A DNA stretch of 6,100 bases. Source: Eubacteriales bacterium. Lineage in GTDB: Bacteria > Bacillota > Clostridia > Peptostreptococcales > Anaerovoracaceae. Below the pieces are notes generated by a model. The model was not told the DNA's origin, searched no databases, and saw only the letters and a list, made by a program, of their open reading frames with translations. The DNA is taken from the NCBI GenBank assembly GCA_029098205.1, contig JAQXNW010000168.1, positions 1-6,100 of the forward strand, written 5' to 3'. A program made the position numbers and the translations under genes. Shown piece by piece: positions 5,357-6,100 of the stretch. How positions within the stretch are numbered: the stretch's first letter is position 1; every line of letters begins with the position of its first letter.

Positions 5357-5992
5357 ATGTCAGTCGTATTCAAAAATGGACATATCTACACAATGGATTC
5401 GGAAAAGCCATACGCGACAGCTATTGCTGTCCGCGGCGGAAGGATCGCGTACGTCGGAAATGACGAGGGCGCGCGGCTGTTTGAGGACGGCGCGGATGTC
5501 GTAGACCTCGGCGGGAAGATGGTCATTCCTGGCATGATCGACGCGCACTGTCATCCGATCCTGTCTGCGGTCATGACATCCGGCATCATTCTGACGGCCG
5601 AAATGACAAAGGAAGACGTATATGAGGTAGTAAAGGCATATATTGACGAACATCCGGAGAAAGACCGGTATTTCGGAGTCGGCTATCCGGAGTGGGTCTT
5701 TGACCCGAAAACCGGACCGAGCCGCCAGGAGCTGGATGTGCTGTGCGAAGACAAGCCGGTGTTCCTGTACAGCAATGGCATGCACGAGGCGTGGTGCAAC
5801 ACGAAGACGCTCGAGGTTCTCGGCATCGATGAGAATACGCCGGACCCGGTTCCGGGCCGTTCGTACTACCGGCGGGACGCGGACGGTTATCCGACCGGAA
5901 ATCCTTCGGATCGGCTACGAAAAGGAAACGGAATTTCTGATTCCCCGGATTGTCAGGGTGTTTTCGGAAAGGTTCCCGGAGGGGCATCTTGA
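5357..5992 (+). CDS. YtcJ-like metal-dependent amidohydrolase, N-terminal third only (broken)
   Basis: The open frame has 211 codons, but only residues 1 to about 181 belong to the amidohydrolase. These show the small beta-sandwich start (FKNGHIYTMD at 5-14, RGGRIAYVG at 26-34) and then GMIDAHCHP (59-67), the HxH metal site (His64, His66) of the first barrel strand. Further on comes the YtcJ/DUF-like SYYRRDADGYPTG (169-181). Complete relatives have about 530-560 residues and carry further metal ligands (a Lys/Glu position, two His, one Asp) that are missing here. Residues 182-211 are unlike the family and are an out-of-frame reading of the next fragment. Translation is well set up: AAGGAGGT (5345-5352) lies four bases before the ATG, and the transporter stop is 34 bases upstream, so the two are co-transcribed. 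The product as it stands should be inactive. Confidence 0.85.
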   Translation: MSVVFKNGHIYTMDSEKPYATAIAVRGGRIAYVGNDEGARLFEDGADVVDLGGKMVIPGMIDAHCHPILSAVMTSGIILTAEMTKEDVYEVVKAYIDEHPEKDRYFGVGYPEWVFDPKTGPSRQELDVLCEDKPVFLYSNGMHEAWCNTKTLEVLGIDENTPDPVPGRSYYRRDADGYPTGNPSDRLRKGNGISDSPDCQGVFGKVPGGAS

Positions 5993-6100
5993 ACTTTCAA
6001 TCCAAAAATCGGATGAACTGACGCGTTCGCTCTGCCGAAGAGAGATCAGCGCTGCCATCCGGTATTTCACCCCGGAGAAGGAAGACAATGCGGTTCTGCC
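5901..6100 (+). pseudogene. Fragment of a LysR-type regulator, start of the effector-binding domain (no start codon; runs off the window)
   Basis: Read in the frame starting at 5901 the sequence is open to the window end and begins ILRIGYEKETEFLIPRIVRV, continuing with FSERFPEGHLELSIQKSDEL and then TRSLCRREISAAIRYF. This matches the LysR substrate-binding pattern: LRIG, then LIP, then an F..RFP helix, a beta-strand, and a helix leading to a GELD-like turn. The DNA-binding winged helix that should lie in the preceding 270 bases or so is absent, replaced by amidohydrolase sequence in a different frame. No ribosome binding site or start serves it. It may continue to a normal stop outside the window. 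Identification is from pattern alone. Confidence 0.7.

Noticed and set aside
4387..5373. Long minus-strand open frame opposite the transporter
   Set aside because: Its composition is heavily Asp/Arg/His/Gln, as expected for the antisense of a hydrophobic membrane protein gene; there is no family resemblance and no ribosome binding site.
5357..5992. A simple one-base frameshift as the cause of the short amidohydrolase
   Set aside because: None of the three plus-strand frames after 5899 resumes amidohydrolase sequence; one of them reads as a LysR domain, so sequence has been replaced, not merely shifted.

Overview
The window looks like a piece of an anaerobic Bacillota genome, probably a moderately GC-rich gut-type Clostridia member. 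This rests on strong AGGAGG-type ribosome binding sites, short TTCG-loop intrinsic terminators, TATAAT-type promoters and the gene families present. It is an inference; no marker gene fixes the taxon.

Left half, minus strand (2631 down to 272): a three-gene operon read in the order lpdD-like, ubiX, ubiD-like. Together these form a complete prenylated-FMN (prFMN) decarboxylase module. UbiX makes the cofactor from FMN and dimethylallyl phosphate, the UbiD-family enzyme uses it for reversible (de)carboxylation of an aromatic or unsaturated acid, and the small LpdD-type protein is the accessory or chaperone subunit seen with gallate and hydroxyarylate decarboxylases. The key UbiD residues (Asn149, Arg154, His172, Glu216, Glu260, Glu265) are all present. 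Downstream of the operon (about 1-204) lie two hairpins that can act as minus-strand terminators. A minus-strand promoter and a ribosome-binding-site-like sequence follow at the window edge, for a gene that starts outside the window.

Centre, plus strand (2741-3472): a HAD-family phosphatase of the phosphoglycolate phosphatase type, divergent from the decarboxylase operon. It has its own TATAAT promoter and a textbook terminator at 3549-3571.

Right half, plus strand (3572-6100): a 227-base leader with a strong hairpin just before the ribosome binding site, then a 507-residue NhaC-type membrane transporter. The first third of a YtcJ-like metal-dependent amidohydrolase follows, and the two probably form a uptake/exchange-plus-hydrolysis unit. 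The amidohydrolase breaks at about 5899. From 5901 to the window end the sequence instead encodes, in another frame, the start of a LysR-type effector-binding domain. That abrupt change of gene identity is the most striking feature here: either a real deletion/recombination junction or a chimeric assembly join.

I did not see tRNA, rRNA, CRISPR, insertion sequences or a recognisable riboswitch.
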